Positions 35,301 to 47,638 of a stretch of 64,000 nt of DNA are shown here, one piece after another. Made by a program: the position numbers and the translations under genes. The notes beneath the pieces are model-generated. The model made no database searches. It was not told where the DNA came from and worked only from the letters and a program-made list of their open reading frames with translations. How positions within the stretch are numbered: position 1 is the first letter of the stretch; every line of letters begins with the position of its first letter. The stretch lies in contig BDSL01000065.1 in assembly GCA_003116995.1 (NCBI GenBank), positions 157,001 through 221,000 of the forward strand. The letters are read 5' to 3'. The stretch comes from Yamagishiella unicocca. Lineage: Eukaryota; Chlorophyta; Chlorophyceae; Chlamydomonadales; Volvocaceae.

Positions 35301-38300
35301 CGGCTGCAGGTGGATGTCACGCACTTCGTGGGGTCGATGACTTCCTCGGCAGCAGTCGCGACAGCGTCGAAACCGATGAAGGAAAAGAAGGCGACGCAGG
35401 CGCCGTTGAACACCTGCGCATGCAGATACGATTGCAAAAGCATAAACGGGCTATCGACCGGAGCAGTAGCCGGACCGGTAAGTTGGGAAGTTGGAAATCA
35501 TGAAAGGTCACGGAATTGACAGGCAACACGACGGAAGGCGACGCTATCCTCTTTGCGTCTTGTTCGCTTGGCGCTTAACGGATCGGTTCCCGCACCTGCT
35601 TCCAGTCGCCCGGCAGCTCGTTTGGGAAAAAAGGCTTGAAGCTACGGGGCGGGGCAAGATGGGAAGGGAACAGCGAGGACGGGTGTAATGTACGGAATAA
35701 CGAACAAAGGACGTCCAAACCTCACGATGACGACGGCCATTACGACGCCAAGTCGCTCCGTCATGAAATTTGACACGTTTTTTTGTTGTAGTCACGTACT
35801 TGGCTGTGTCTGCCTTCGTGAAGCCGGTGATGATGATGAACAGCATGATCACGACGTGAATGATCGTGATGACGGTGTTAGCGGTGGTGGACTCCTTGGC
35901 GCCCAGCGCCAGCACGGCGGTGATCGCCAGCGTCAGGCCGAAAGCCCACCTGGCGGCGGCAGGGAGCACTGGTGTTAAGTGGCCGGGACGGCAGGGTCAG
36001 TGGGACCATGCATGGATAGTAAGGACAGTCAGCCATGTAATATCTGTTACAATGGGCTCCTGAACATACGATAGAGCCATCGGGCGCACCGCTTGACACC
36101 GAGGGAGGCGCATGAAGAAGAACAAATCAGTCACGTAATCTACATCGATTTCGGCGTGAGCCTATCCCGGGGCGATGGCCCAGGTGGCCTCTCCCGGCAA
36201 CCTCTCCTGGCACTTGTAACGGGCTGAGCTGTTACGCTTCGATCCGTTCTCTTCAGGGTTCAGTGCTTGGTCCTACCTCGCAAACTCGTGCGCCCGCCTC
36301 GTTATACTCTCTTGCGACTATTCCTTTTGTGTTGTACCACAAACAGGGCTTTTTTAAGCTCATCTAAAACGGACAGATTCGTCACAGCACCCTCTCCGCA
36401 CCCGCCGCCTTATATACGCACCAATCCATAGTGTACGTTGTGCCACCCATAGTGTAGTCGTACACGAAAAAATCCGTCTCCTGCGAGACGGACACCGACC
36501 AGGCAGCCGCGAGGGAGGAAAAAGAGTCAGCGAACGAGCGATGGCGGCAAATGAGCGAGGTCCGCAAATGCACGCGAGCCAATGTTTGCCATCTGATAGC
36601 ACGAGCTAACAAGTGGCTCAACGTTCGCACAAAAAGAGTCATGCAATACCAACGTCCGCCATCACGGTACCCGCTTACCTTGCCGATGAGCACCGCAAAG
36701 TAGGGCGCGAAGCCACGAATGACCGCCGCATCAGCCAGGATGTACTCGAAGAGCAGGTTGGAAACGACGACCCTGCAGGCAGGTATAGACCGAGGGACGC
36801 CATTGATATTGATGCAGGGATGGATGAGTAGGTTAATCATCAGGGGGAAATATCGGTAGACAGGTGGTTAGGCGGGCGGGAAGGTTGAGGGGGCTGCGCC
36901 CAGCGGGGGCTGCGAGAAGCGCTGCCGACTGAACGGGATTGTGCGGCGGGATTTGCGTTCCCGCCTGCTGCGCGATCATCGACGATCGCTGGGGACCGTT
37001 CGTTGCGTCGCGAGCTTTATTTATATTAGGCTTAGCTACGATACCATGGCTACACATGACACATGTAGTGTCTGCCGCGCTCGCACGCAATCGTGCAAAA
37101 CACACCGGTCCCAAACCCTACCACCGCAACTATCTACCGGTAACAGCCTTGGTCACCACCCGCGCGGCGCCCAATCGATTTCTCACCATGCGAGGAACTC
37201 GCCCAGTGACCCCGCGATGTAGTTGTACCTGCAGCAGGGAGGGACACAAGCCCAATCGATCTCTTACCACGTCAGGAATCTGCAACAAGCAGTATGATAT
37301 CATACGCAGCGGGCGTCCTGAGGTAAGGATGCCTGCTACCGGCAGCTACCGGTACGTATGCCCCACTCACGCTGCTCCCGCCAGCGGCATGTCCACGGCA
37401 AACTCCGCGTAGCAGAAGCAAGAGAGGTACGCGCTGACGGCCTGCAGGCATGAAGGGGATGGGCAGGCGAGTGCGGTGGGGAGCCGCTCGGGATCAAACA
37501 GAGGACAGAGTCGACCCTCGAGCCGTACGTGCGCATCGTTCACGAGCACGTGGGCTAACGCAGCCTGTCGTACTAGTGGTAACTGTTTTACAGGGCCGTA
37601 CACTAACTATTTTACAGGGCCGTACACACAGACATATACATATATACATACATACGCATTGTCCCTTCGTTCTGATAATTAGGCTAGCCGATAAGTAGGC
37701 TGCCAGCTGGGCTCTCAGCGAGCGAGTGATAAGGGTGATAACGACCAGGTAGGTCCGTGCCAGGCGAAGCATCATACGGGGCATCCGAGTCCTGTCAGCT
37801 ATCACATCCCGGCCACCACGTTAGGTTCCGTTCGACGATATAGACCGTTGGGTTCTACCGCCATCGGATTACTGATACCGGTAGCGCCCCACGTCAATGA
37901 AGCCCGCCGTTGCCGCCCCTCCAACGGCCCGGCAACTGTCACGCCCGGCTGGTTGCCTCCCACTAACTAAACAGCCAGCGGCACGTCCTCACCGCAATTG
38001 CATAAGCAACGCACACGGCAGGCCCGGTGAAATTGACGGCGATGGTGCCGGGCGCGATAAAGATACCTGCATGAAGTGTTTATCGCGGAGAATACCCTAT
38101 AAGTGGTCGGGATGCATGGTGGAATGGTGTTGGGGAAGGTGCAGGCCAATAACATGTATTGTACAGGACCCCACGATGCAAGACAGAGTGACAGTGTGAC
38201 ACTGTAACAAAATAATATACCAGCGTGGCCAAACTCCGTCAGACGTTGATGTCTGTGTCATAGCTGTTGCGGCGTACGGCACTGCTGAGCACGAACGACC

Positions 38301-39049
38301 GCAACTGGCATGGATTTGAGAGCGCGTGCTTAGTTGGCGTGCTCGGACGGTGTCCATCCGCCGACAACGACAACCATCCCTGCCAACCTAGCAGGCCTAC
38401 CTGCACCCAGCATAAGGCCCACGCCCACGCAGGTCAGGCCGAGCGACCCCAGGGTACGCTTCAGCGGCCCCTGCGCGTGTAGCCACGACAATGTAGCAAG
38501 TGGCGTTGTGGGTACGGCACGGTCAATAGGAAATGCATAACCGACAAATGGCTCGAGCAGTAAGAGGGGCGTCGCAGGGCATACATGCTCCGCTACCGTG
38601 AAGCGGCAGTGCAAGTGAGGAGACGGCAACACGCCGTGTCGCGGCGAGCTGCTGGATGGGGATTTTGGCACCCGTTACGGAAACAACGACATGACACACC
38701 TTGTGTTCTGCCTCGGACTCCATCTGCGCAGTAGTTTTCGTCTTCAGGACCCGATTCTTGAGCGTATCGGGGTACTGCGGCAAGCCGACGCACGAATCGG
38801 CCGTTGAGGCTCGTCCTTTGAAAGCGAAACTGTGTCATCGCACAGCAACGTTGAATATTTTCATGTGATGATAGGCAACCAGTATTTCCTTAATCCACAT
38901 ATTCTGCGACCTTCCCCCTCCACATCGGTGCGCGTACCGGCGCGTACCTTCCGAAGCAGGTTCACATATTCTTTAGTAGTGAATCCCCAGGCTGAACTTG
39001 TCGCAAGCGCCCTTGCATCGTCCGCAAGGCTCGAGAAAAAGGCGGCCAT
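32321..39049 (-). CDS. Cationic amino acid transporter (CAT family, APC superfamily), copy B
   Basis: Eighteen exons, 619 aa: 39049-38948, 38774-38700, 38470-38401, 38066-37993, 37441-37371, 37228-37187, 36772-36679, 36480-36422, 35949-35800, 35641-35596, 35413-35325, 35156-34972, 34795-34666, 34384-34248, 33924-33710, 33427-33318, 32867-32787, 32450-32321. Exons 1-17 match copy A in length and phase; only the last differs (130 against 106 bases). It carries the same permease motifs: GAGIFIAPGTIAVNFTGPA, YAEFAVDMPLAGAAYNYI and GFDAVATAAEEVIDPTK. The tail ends QEVVSVVMMAKM, where copy A ends APEITLVKI. Exon 17 read through its donor would give a different 17-codon tail ending at 32732, a possible isoform. 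Role as for copy A; specificity may differ. Confidence 0.93.
33111..33279. repeat. 42-bp minisatellite in an intron of CAT copy B
   Basis: Four copies of a 42-base unit (starts 33111, 33153, 33195 and 33237) in the intron between exons 16 and 17, next to two copies of a unit of about 38 bases at 33015-33090. The matching intron of copy A has no such repeat. Confidence 0.85.
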
Positions 39050-39906
39050 CGTCCCGAGGCTGCTGAAAAGTGCGTGAACGATGCCGCTCAGCGTTGTGTG
39101 CTGTTGTATCCAAACAGATAATCGAACATACCTCGATCAGTGGCGACAGCTCTCTCCTGTAATGTAGACACTGTGCCAGGGTTTGTCAGCGGTACGCGCC
39201 TCGACTCGCCACGGATTCACTCTTCTAGTGTAGAAGTATCTAGGAGGAAATGTTCAAGGCAATTTTGCGCGCTTCTATATTAATATACATGACACGCTCG
39301 GTGTTTGTGTCGTGAAGAGTGAAAAGGCTAAAAAGCGGTTATTGAGCGATGTGCGCAGGCCAGACGTCAATGGTTACCCGCATAAATTTCCCTAGTTAGG
39401 GCATTTAATAGAGGGCAAGGTATGCTGGCATCAAAAACTTGTTAAACCTCTTCGGCACCGTAAGATCATGTAGATGCACACTTCCCTTGGATTCTGCCTT
39501 GCCAGAGGTACTATGCTTATAGAAATCTTACACACTCAGTACCGGATCCGAATGCAAGGATATTACCAGTATGGGTGCCCATGACTACGTCCATCGTATA
39601 TTACACACGGTCACACCGGCTATCGCCGGCACGTCGGACAAACAGAAACAACAATTGAAAACACAACCTACTTTGAATCTGCCGCGAGTACCGGTATCCA
39701 CTAGCCTGCATTTCGGGTCACCTTAAAGAGTGTAGTTTATCCTGTAATTTACAGCATTTACTCGACTTGCTTTTTTCCAATCTCCACCGTAAAACTATAC
39801 ATGTCCGCCTTGAGGATATCCCGAGAGGCGTTATGTAGCAACCGCTATGCGCAACGAAGGGCGCGAAGGCGATTCCGCAGCCCTAAAACCCTCGGCTGTT
39901 CTGGCG
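39050..39906. other. 5' flank of CAT copy B, no gene seen
   Basis: AT-richer than its surroundings, with no coding frame. An AT-rich TATA-like string (plus-strand TATATTAATATA near 39277-39288) lies about 230 bases upstream of the start codon and is a weak promoter candidate. Confidence 0.4.
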
Positions 39907-42150
39907 CTAGTTTGACAGGTGAGAGCTGGCCCCAGCTGTCGCATGCGCGGCTGTGTGCATGAAGGTCCTCAGGAGACATGCTCTCCTGGTGGGCCATGTG
40001 TCCTTGAGGTTTGAGTCCTGCTTGAGCCGGGACCGGCGAGCACTAGGGTATGGGGTCCAAAGGAGAAACGCATCGTTGGAAAGGCACTGGAAAAGGCTGG
40101 AAACCTCCAGAAACCTGACCAGTTGGGAAGCACGAATCCCAATGAAGAGACGAGGCGTCCTCACACGTCCGTTGCTCAACGAACTGCCGTCAGCGTCGCC
40201 CATCCCCACAAACACTCGTACTTACGTCACACTACAGGAAAGAAAGCAGCAAGTTCACGAAATCGCTTCTCAGCCCCGCCTTTAATGCTACAAGGCAGAG
40301 CTGCGTCCACGCGAAGCTGCGATTAGGACCTTTCTGTTGAGTGCTGATGCTGGCTCCAGGCTGGACGACGTGGAGTGCAGAATGTTGAGCTAGGCGAAGT
40401 ACGAGGGAAGGTGGAATCGTGACACGAGCTGATGGGACGATCACATTCATCGAGGGTGCACGGTTGTTGGTTTCGATTGAGATGTTTGCGTACGCGATGG
40501 GTGACTGCAACATGGGAGCATCTTAATTGCGAACTTGTCCAGTACGAGGTTGACAGATTTTGAGGGTTGCGCAGGTACTTGCGGATAGCGTCAAAAACGG
40601 TTAACAAAAGGTCCAGAGGCGCGGCTTATCGGACCCCAGGGTTGGACTCGAGGAAACCGATACCTCACGATACTTCCGTTGTGCCGTTCTCAACTGCCCC
40701 CAACGACGTATGAGTCGTAAAATTTCGCCTTCAGTAAGGCCAAGTGGGGGCTCTACCTGTAGGCCCAGAGCACACTGTGAGGGTTGTAGCGACGTGAGGG
40801 ATCCCTCGCTCCGGCGGGTTGGGTGCCACACATCATAACGCCTTCACACTGAGCCATGGTAGCTGCACGGAAATGCGCAGCCAATCGCCATCCCCAGCGC
40901 ATGTCGACAAAGATAAGAGACGAGGAAAGGACCAACACATCGCTTGTGCTGATTCCAGCAAAAGAGACCCATCGCCATCGTTAGGCTTGGCGCATAATTT
41001 CGGCAACTTTTAAACCAACTCGAAACGATTCATTGTACGTAGCCGGATCAACCCATGTTCTCCTTCCACCTAAACATTCCACTAGGTTTGTTTGCCACAC
41101 CATTACGATGGGGCACGGACTCTCAACATTTGAAACTATGAACTGAACACAGCGAACAACTTCCTACAGGCAACGGCGCAGATGCATGTGAATGGCAGAT
41201 CAGTCGCGGCTGTACAGTCATCAACTAAAAGACAGTTCGGTGATTGCAAACGTGTTTTCGACAGCCTTGTGGGACCCAATAAGGCCTAAACACCCATCAC
41301 CTCGCGACCGCGCGCCGCTACCGAGGCTGTGTGCGGGCAATCAGCCTTGGGCTTCGACGGACATCCAGCGCCTCCCCACCGCTTGCTTCCTGCTGCTGGG
41401 GCTGGCGCCCGCGGGCCCTGAGCCGCCCTGGGGATCGCTCCGGCGATACCGCATCCAACGCGCTCTCCCGAGGTGATGGTGACCGCGCGCTGCGCTGCTG
41501 CCGTCGGGACTTCGAAGGCGGGGTAGAACCCCCCGCGACCGGACCCTGCGTGACCCCAGACGGCGCCACCTGTGACACACCGCTTGAGCCCGCCGGCTCC
41601 CCTCCTGCTCCGGGCTGTGCACCAGCTAATACCGGCAGCGGGCTGTGCGCTGTCTGGCGGCGTCGCGGAAAAACGGCCCTTCCCGCCAACGCGCCAAGCT
41701 TTGCCCCCAAGACTCCGGGCAGCCACCCCTCCGCTCCACCCGTTGCGACCACCGCACCGCCACCAGCATCTTCCGTCGCTGCTTGCCTGGTGCTGCGACC
41801 GCCGCTAGACGAGCTGTGGAGCGACTGCCCGGGAAGGAGTCAGGCTGCCGTCTTCTCTTCGCCGAGCAGGCCCTCCTTCTCGTCGCCCTTCGAGCCAGCG
41901 GTGGCTTTCGGAGTCTCGCGGATGAGACGCTCGAGACGAATCTGGGTTTCGGAGGAACAGAGGAACAGCGGGGGTCGGAAGCAGGACGAAGGGCCGCATC
42001 GCGCCGGCAAGGTGCGGCTTTACGCCCATGGGTCGGTACGTTCTTTGGTGTGCGTGCGCGACGTGCACGGTCGCGAGAGGCGCCACTGGACCATGGCGTT
42101 GGTGGCGTCCCCACAGCGTGCGCCGGTCTAAACCTAGCGCTCCGCACCCA
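39907..42150 (-). other. Unresolved stretch with scattered protein-like segments
   Basis: Several minus-strand pieces look protein-like but could not be joined. 40756-40664 is a clean 31-codon phase-0 exon candidate between an AG acceptor and a GT donor (VEPPLGLTEGEILRLIRRWG then a basic end). 40215-39907 is an open frame with a stop at 39907. 41826-41318 is a disordered Ser/Arg/Gly-rich frame ending RRSPRLIARTQPR before a stop. They may be parts of one diverged gene, a pseudogene or chance. No family is recognised. Confidence 0.25.
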
Positions 42151-42562
42151 GCACTCCGCTACGGCCGCTGCACGCTAGCACCCGCGGCCGTGTGCGCCGC
42201 CTCAGGCCGCGAATGGATGAGACGCTCCAAACGGCTCTGAGCAGCAGACGGCGGAAGCGTGAAGGAGCGGGTGGACGGCGAACAGCAAAGTGGGTGTGTG
42301 CAACAATTCAGCGTATTACGGCGCTGGTTAAAAGGCGAGCAGGGTCGGGCGTTGGGCCGCGGAGACGTGGGAAGGGGAACGGAGGACAGCGCGCGGTGTG
42401 TGCGTTGCACACAAAGTCGTGGGCGATGTCACAGCGACCATGGGAGGGCAATGGAGCTAAAAATGGGCTTCAGATTGAGGCAGTGCCATTGGCTCGAGGA
42501 GCTTCCGCGAATGGGGACGCGCAGTACTACTATTCCGCCAGCGAATCCCAGTTGCTTTCTTC

Positions 42563-45500
42563 TTAGGGCTCCCGGCCGTATGCACTTGCCTGAAGCAGCG
42601 CCGCGATGGCCAGGAAGGTTGCGCACAGAGCGAACATGGAGGACAGCGGGAAGAGGTGGACCTGCAGACCGGGTTTGAGAGGAAAGCCATGGGTCGACAC
42701 AAGGTATAACCAACAAGAAAACCGTTTCGCACTGCGGCGCAAACAGCTAGGTAGGTGCGGCGCAAACAGCTAGGTAGGTGCGGCGCAAACAGCTAGGTAG
42801 GTGCGGCGCAAACAGCTAGGTAGGTGCGGCGCAAACAGCTAGGTAGGTGCGGCGGTGGTGCGGCGCAAACAGCTAGGTAGGTGCGGCGCAAACAGCTAGG
42901 TAGGTGCGGCGCAAACAGCTAGGTAGGTGCGGCGCAAACAGCTAGGTAGGTGCGGCGCAAACAGCTAGGTAGGTGCGGCGCAAACAGCTAGGTAGGTGCG
43001 GCGCAAACAGCTAGGTAGGTGCGGGGAGGAGCAGCCCATGGGCGAGTAGTGCGATCGGTGGCGAGGCGGTGGCGGACGAGGGACGGGGCGGGAAGGCCGA
43101 CAAGCACCTGCCCGGGCCGCCAGTAATCAGGAAGCCACAGACAGGTGCTATTTAACCTTTTTACTCGATTTGCGATCCCCTTCGGGTGCATCCGCGCAGC
43201 TGCCAACCGGTGATTTCCCGCCCCGCAAACAGGTGATCACGTACATTGTATAAGATGATGCACACAAATAGGTTGAGCGGGACGCGGAAGATGTTGATGA
43301 TGGTGGAGCGGGTCTCCTCAGGGATGAAGCGGGCGCGCAGGGTCATCATGGACGGCCAGAAGATGCCCACAAGCACCTGCCACGAGGGGTGTTGTTGATG
43401 TCAAGTTGTAGTTGGCGGCTGGGTGAGGTCGGTGCGCGCGTGATGCGCTCGACAATGCAAGGTCCGGAGCGAGGAAGGGGATTGCCTATTCGTTCGCGTC
43501 CTGCTAATGGCAACGGGTCTGAAAGGAACACCAGCTTGACCGTACTTTCCCGACGAGCCCCACCACCGCACCTCGAACACGCAGAAGGCAACCAGCTGCA
43601 TCTGCCCCCGCAGGCTGATACCGTGGACCACTTGCTTGCCAGCTGCCAGTGTGGTCTCCTCCAGACTGCGGCGGTGCCCCTCTGCAGGCAAAACAAATTT
43701 TCCCATTCTTTATAACATAAGGAAGCAAAATGCAAGGCGCTATTTTGTTGTAAAAAAGCGCGACGAGCCGGATAAACTAAGTATCTCAGGTGCAATGAAC
43801 TGAAAGAATCCCGCTCGTGTCACCTCATCACCGCAACCTAAGAAGTCACAAGGGGCATTTGGCGGCCACGAATCCGCCCACTGTCGCCACACTGCCACGA
43901 CGGCCTCGAACACAGACCGAAGCCATGAAGACCCACCCGCAGCGTTGGTGATGTTGACATGGAAGAGGAATGGTACCGCCAAGGCCATGGCAGACAGGCC
44001 AAATACGTATTTCATGTAAGACTCGACCTGCCGGTATAGCGCCACGTGGGGTAAGATGAAGGCAGCCGTTAGCAAAAGACGTCCCAAAATAATATGAAAC
44101 ACGAAGTCTCGGCATCTCATACGAACTGACATGAACAACAAGGCATCGTGTGCTTACAACGACACCCAGCAGAAGAGTGGAGCAAGTCCTTAATTGCTGG
44201 TACGTCAATGCTGCGCGTACAACAGTTAGGCATCCGTTTTTTGCTGGCAAACATGGAACTTGGGGGTTTTAAATCACCTTGGAGGATAAGCACGGTCAGC
44301 GCCGCGAAAACGAGCCGTGCGGTGGGAGTGGGGCACAGGGGCTACAGGCCTTTCCCCCACACAACCGACGATCCATACCGGTCGTATCCTCGCCTATCCG
44401 ATACTCTGCCTCATAAGGCCAGTACGCTACACCACCCCCACCTTGAAGCGCTTCATGAGGATGCCTGACAAGGAGGAGCCAGCCATGGACGCCGTCATGA
44501 AGCAGGCGAAGATCATGCCGTGGTAGATCTTCTCGCCGCTGGGCGCGAGCGCCGGCGTCCACAGGAACACAAAGGTGTACATGGACGCCTCGAACAGCGA
44601 CTGCATGGCGCCCAGCAGGGCGATGCGCTGGTCTGCATTGAGACCCGAGAAACGGGGGGAGCGCGGTCAAGGTTTGCTTGGGATGAAACGGTTTGGGTCG
44701 AAGGCGCAACGGATAGGGCGGACGGAGGGTAAGTAACAGTAAGGAGTGACGGCCCCAGGACATGTGGCCTTCCTAAGGACGGAGGCAGGAAGTCATGGTC
44801 GGCGTAACGCGAAGGCTGCATCGGTCCACGTGCCGCTGGGCACTCGACTCACCCCCCAGGATGGAGCCGGTGGCTACCGCGAACTGCCGTTGCAGGGCCT
44901 GCAGAATCCCCTCCGCCGCGTGCGCCGAGTCGCCGAAGTTCTCCGGCCAGCTGGCGTAGATGAAGCCGCCGCCGGCCAGCAGCACGACGATCGCGGCGTC
45001 AAAGGGCGCCACGGGGCCGAGCTTGGCGGTGTCCACCAGGAAGGACGCGACCAGGCCGGCGAGGATGGCCATTAAGCCGTTGCCTACGAAGACGGCCTGT
45101 TGGAATCCACATCGCGGCCATAATTGCGCATCACATCATTAATGTTTGGAATCTTTTTAAGAGTGTTAATTCATGGAAGGGCTAGCAAAGTTTGAGGGAG
45201 GTTTGAAGGTCCTGAGCACAAACTCGACAGCGAGGTCTGGGTGGTCTCGGAGACCATGACCCATTGGCGTGAACACAAATCAGTAGCGCATGGACAGAAG
45301 CAGGGGCATACTATGTCACCGTAAACAGCGCCGGGGGCAACCGACACCCTGTCAGCCTACCCTGCTGACATCCTCAGCTCATAACCACGCACCTTGGAAA
45401 AGACGTCGCCAATCCACTTCTCATCGAAGCCTCGCGAAAAGTGCTCTGCCACAAGCCAGCTCTCAAACGCCGAGAACAGCAGTGACGTGGCAATGCCTCC

Positions 45501-47138
45501 AAGCAGACGCCCAATCTAGGAGGGGCGAGCGCGGGCCGGTCATGCCGGTGGAGGAACGCGTCAGCACAGTAGACGTGAGGAATGCGATGACAAACCCGCA
45601 TGCGCCAATTACGACGACATTCCACCAAGGAGCAGAATCACCCAAATTTCAGTGGCAAAAATTCTCGACTTGGGTGCAAACACGTATCCCCGCGCCGCAT
45701 CCTTCCGAACAGGCCCCGCCTATCGTACACTTGACGCTTCCCGATTTTCTCGAGACGACTGCGCACCATAAGGATTCCGTAGTCGGGCGAGTGCTTGGTG
45801 GCGCAAGATGCGGCGTACAAGATCACGTAGAGCAAGGCCGCCTTCTTGCGGCCACTGCGTTGGCACACAATCGGACATCACACAACCAGTCAGGGCGAGC
45901 ATCGGCTTCTGTTGCACCGTGCAGCCCCGCTTCTATCGCAATGATGCTAAGGGATAGGTCCAGGTGGGCAAGGCTCGGTGCTTTCCCCAACCCCGCTCCA
46001 GAACCCGTGCCTCCAGGTCTGCGGATAGCGTCCCTTCTGATTGTCTCTCATAACGGGATCCACGGCCAAGCCGGACCACCACGCCATGCGACCGCTCGGG
46101 GCGACTCACTGCTTATCAGCTAGCGAGCCCACCACGGTGCCGAAAATCATAGAGGAGCCGAAGCCCGCGATGAACAGGCGGCCAATGTCCTATGGGGGCA
46201 ATGAAGGGGGGGGACCATGAGGCCAAACACCATGAGGCGTGCGAGAGACCCCGCCATTGCGCACGATATGTTGGGGAGCGCGCGCAGGCTCGACTACGGC
46301 CGCCATCTACTAAAAAGGCTGTCCGTGGTTATAGCGAGTAGGTTGCACGACAATCCTGCGACATGGCATGGCAAACGCACCTTTACATCGTATCCATAGT
46401 GCTGGTATAAGGCGTACACGTACGGACCTTGTAGCCAGTCGCCCGCTGTGGGTTCCGCACATGCATGTAGGGCGGGCGGCGATTAGGAACGCGCGACGCA
46501 ATGCAGGGAGAACGATTAAGGGGATGGGAGCTAGTGACACAGTAGAGCGGATTGTCAGCAGGCTCGGCCATCCAGTTACTAGGCGGTAGCGTTACAGCAG
46601 CCCAGCCGGACATCCATCGCTCCCTACGCGCACGTTCTGCGCTGTGCTAGCGGAAACTCCAGTTCAAACAACATACCCGCCATGTATGCGCTGAACTCAG
46701 ATAAATCCCGAACCCCAACCCGCCGATGGGTCGACTGTGCATCCATTGCATTTATTTCTCACCCATCATAAGGGCATAGACAAAGACGTAGTTGTTGCGC
46801 AGGGAGAAGAAAGCCTGCAGTTGACTGCTGTTGCCCGACATGATGCCGCCATCATTTGTCTGTTGTAATGTGTATCCAGGATCGAGGGGCAGCGTGACAT
46901 CAATACAGGGTTCAGCTGGCTATCTGGTCAACATGCTGTCGATCTCGAAATCACTCAGGGACCCCAAAGCATAAAAACAGCTTGTAACAGTAAGGGGATG
47001 CCAATAAGGGCATAACAAACACATTGCTGGTATCGCAGTGGATGCTGCTCTGCCCACTGAAATCCGCACCTGTGTGAGTACCAGGGCAGCGACGATCGCG
47101 GCCAGCACCCCAAAGATGTACCAATATACTGACTCCAT
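42563..47138 (-). CDS. MOT2: MOT2/MFSD5-type molybdate-anion transporter
   Basis: This MFS subfamily includes Chlamydomonas MOT2, a high-affinity molybdate transporter, and human MFSD5. Twelve exons, 462 aa: 47138-47070, 46859-46763, 46445-46381, 46189-46110, 45854-45767, 45515-45393, 45096-44853, 44632-44442, 44027-43937, 43681-43572, 43376-43245, 42661-42563. Every junction is GT-AG and in phase. Seen: AGDWLQGPYVYALYQHYGY (residue 56 on), the MFS loop SLADKHGRKKAAL, GRLLGGIATSLLFSAFESWL, QSLFEASMYTFVFLWTP, and VGIFWPSMMTLRARFIPEE with FRVPLNLFVC near the end. Length matches MFSD5 (about 450 aa). It probably imports molybdate across the plasma membrane for molybdenum cofactor. Its start lies 500 bases from the divergent U2AF-like gene. 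Confidence 0.92.
42734..43022. repeat. 23-bp minisatellite in the last MOT2 intron
   Basis: About 12 copies of the unit GCGGCGCAAACAGCTAGGTA plus GGT, with one extra 8-base interruption near 42850. It lies within the intron between exons 11 and 12. Confidence 0.9.
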
Positions 47139-47638
47139 GACTTAAGGATGTCCAACCTTTGCGGGAAGGCTGGAGATGGCCTCGCGGCCCAAAGGTCGGG
47201 CACCTGAAACGCTGCCAATGAAAGATGCGGTAATGAAGTCACACCTTCGTGTTTTTCGATTTCATATGTCGGTGCGTTGAGGACAATCTAAACGGGTAAC
47301 CTATTAAAGGACGGTAAGAATGAACTGCACGACACCATGCTGGCCGAAGTGAGGAAAAGTGGAAACAAAGCCGAGGATCAGATTGCGCTCACGATACACC
47401 CTGCTATAGATAACATGTTATCGCCATTACTTTGGGTTTGAAGGACAAACTGGAATTTTACGCAGTCTGCCAACTTCACCCATGCCGATCCTAACGAGTC
47501 TTTGCTGTTAAGCTGTTAAGGAAGTAATTTGGGCCCTAGGTGGGCAGCTCAGCGGACAACGCCCTGGCCGCCGCATTTTAGGTGCTGGCCCTTTGCGCTC
47601 TCAGCCGCCCAGCCTTGGCTGCCACGCGTCCTCTCATA
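47139..47638. promoter_or_regulatory. Shared intergenic region between divergent MOT2 and U2AF-like genes
   Basis: Five hundred bases separate the two start codons, which point away from each other, so both promoters must lie here unless there are unseen 5' exons. It is AT-richer than the flanking exons. No unambiguous TATA box was seen. Confidence 0.5.
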
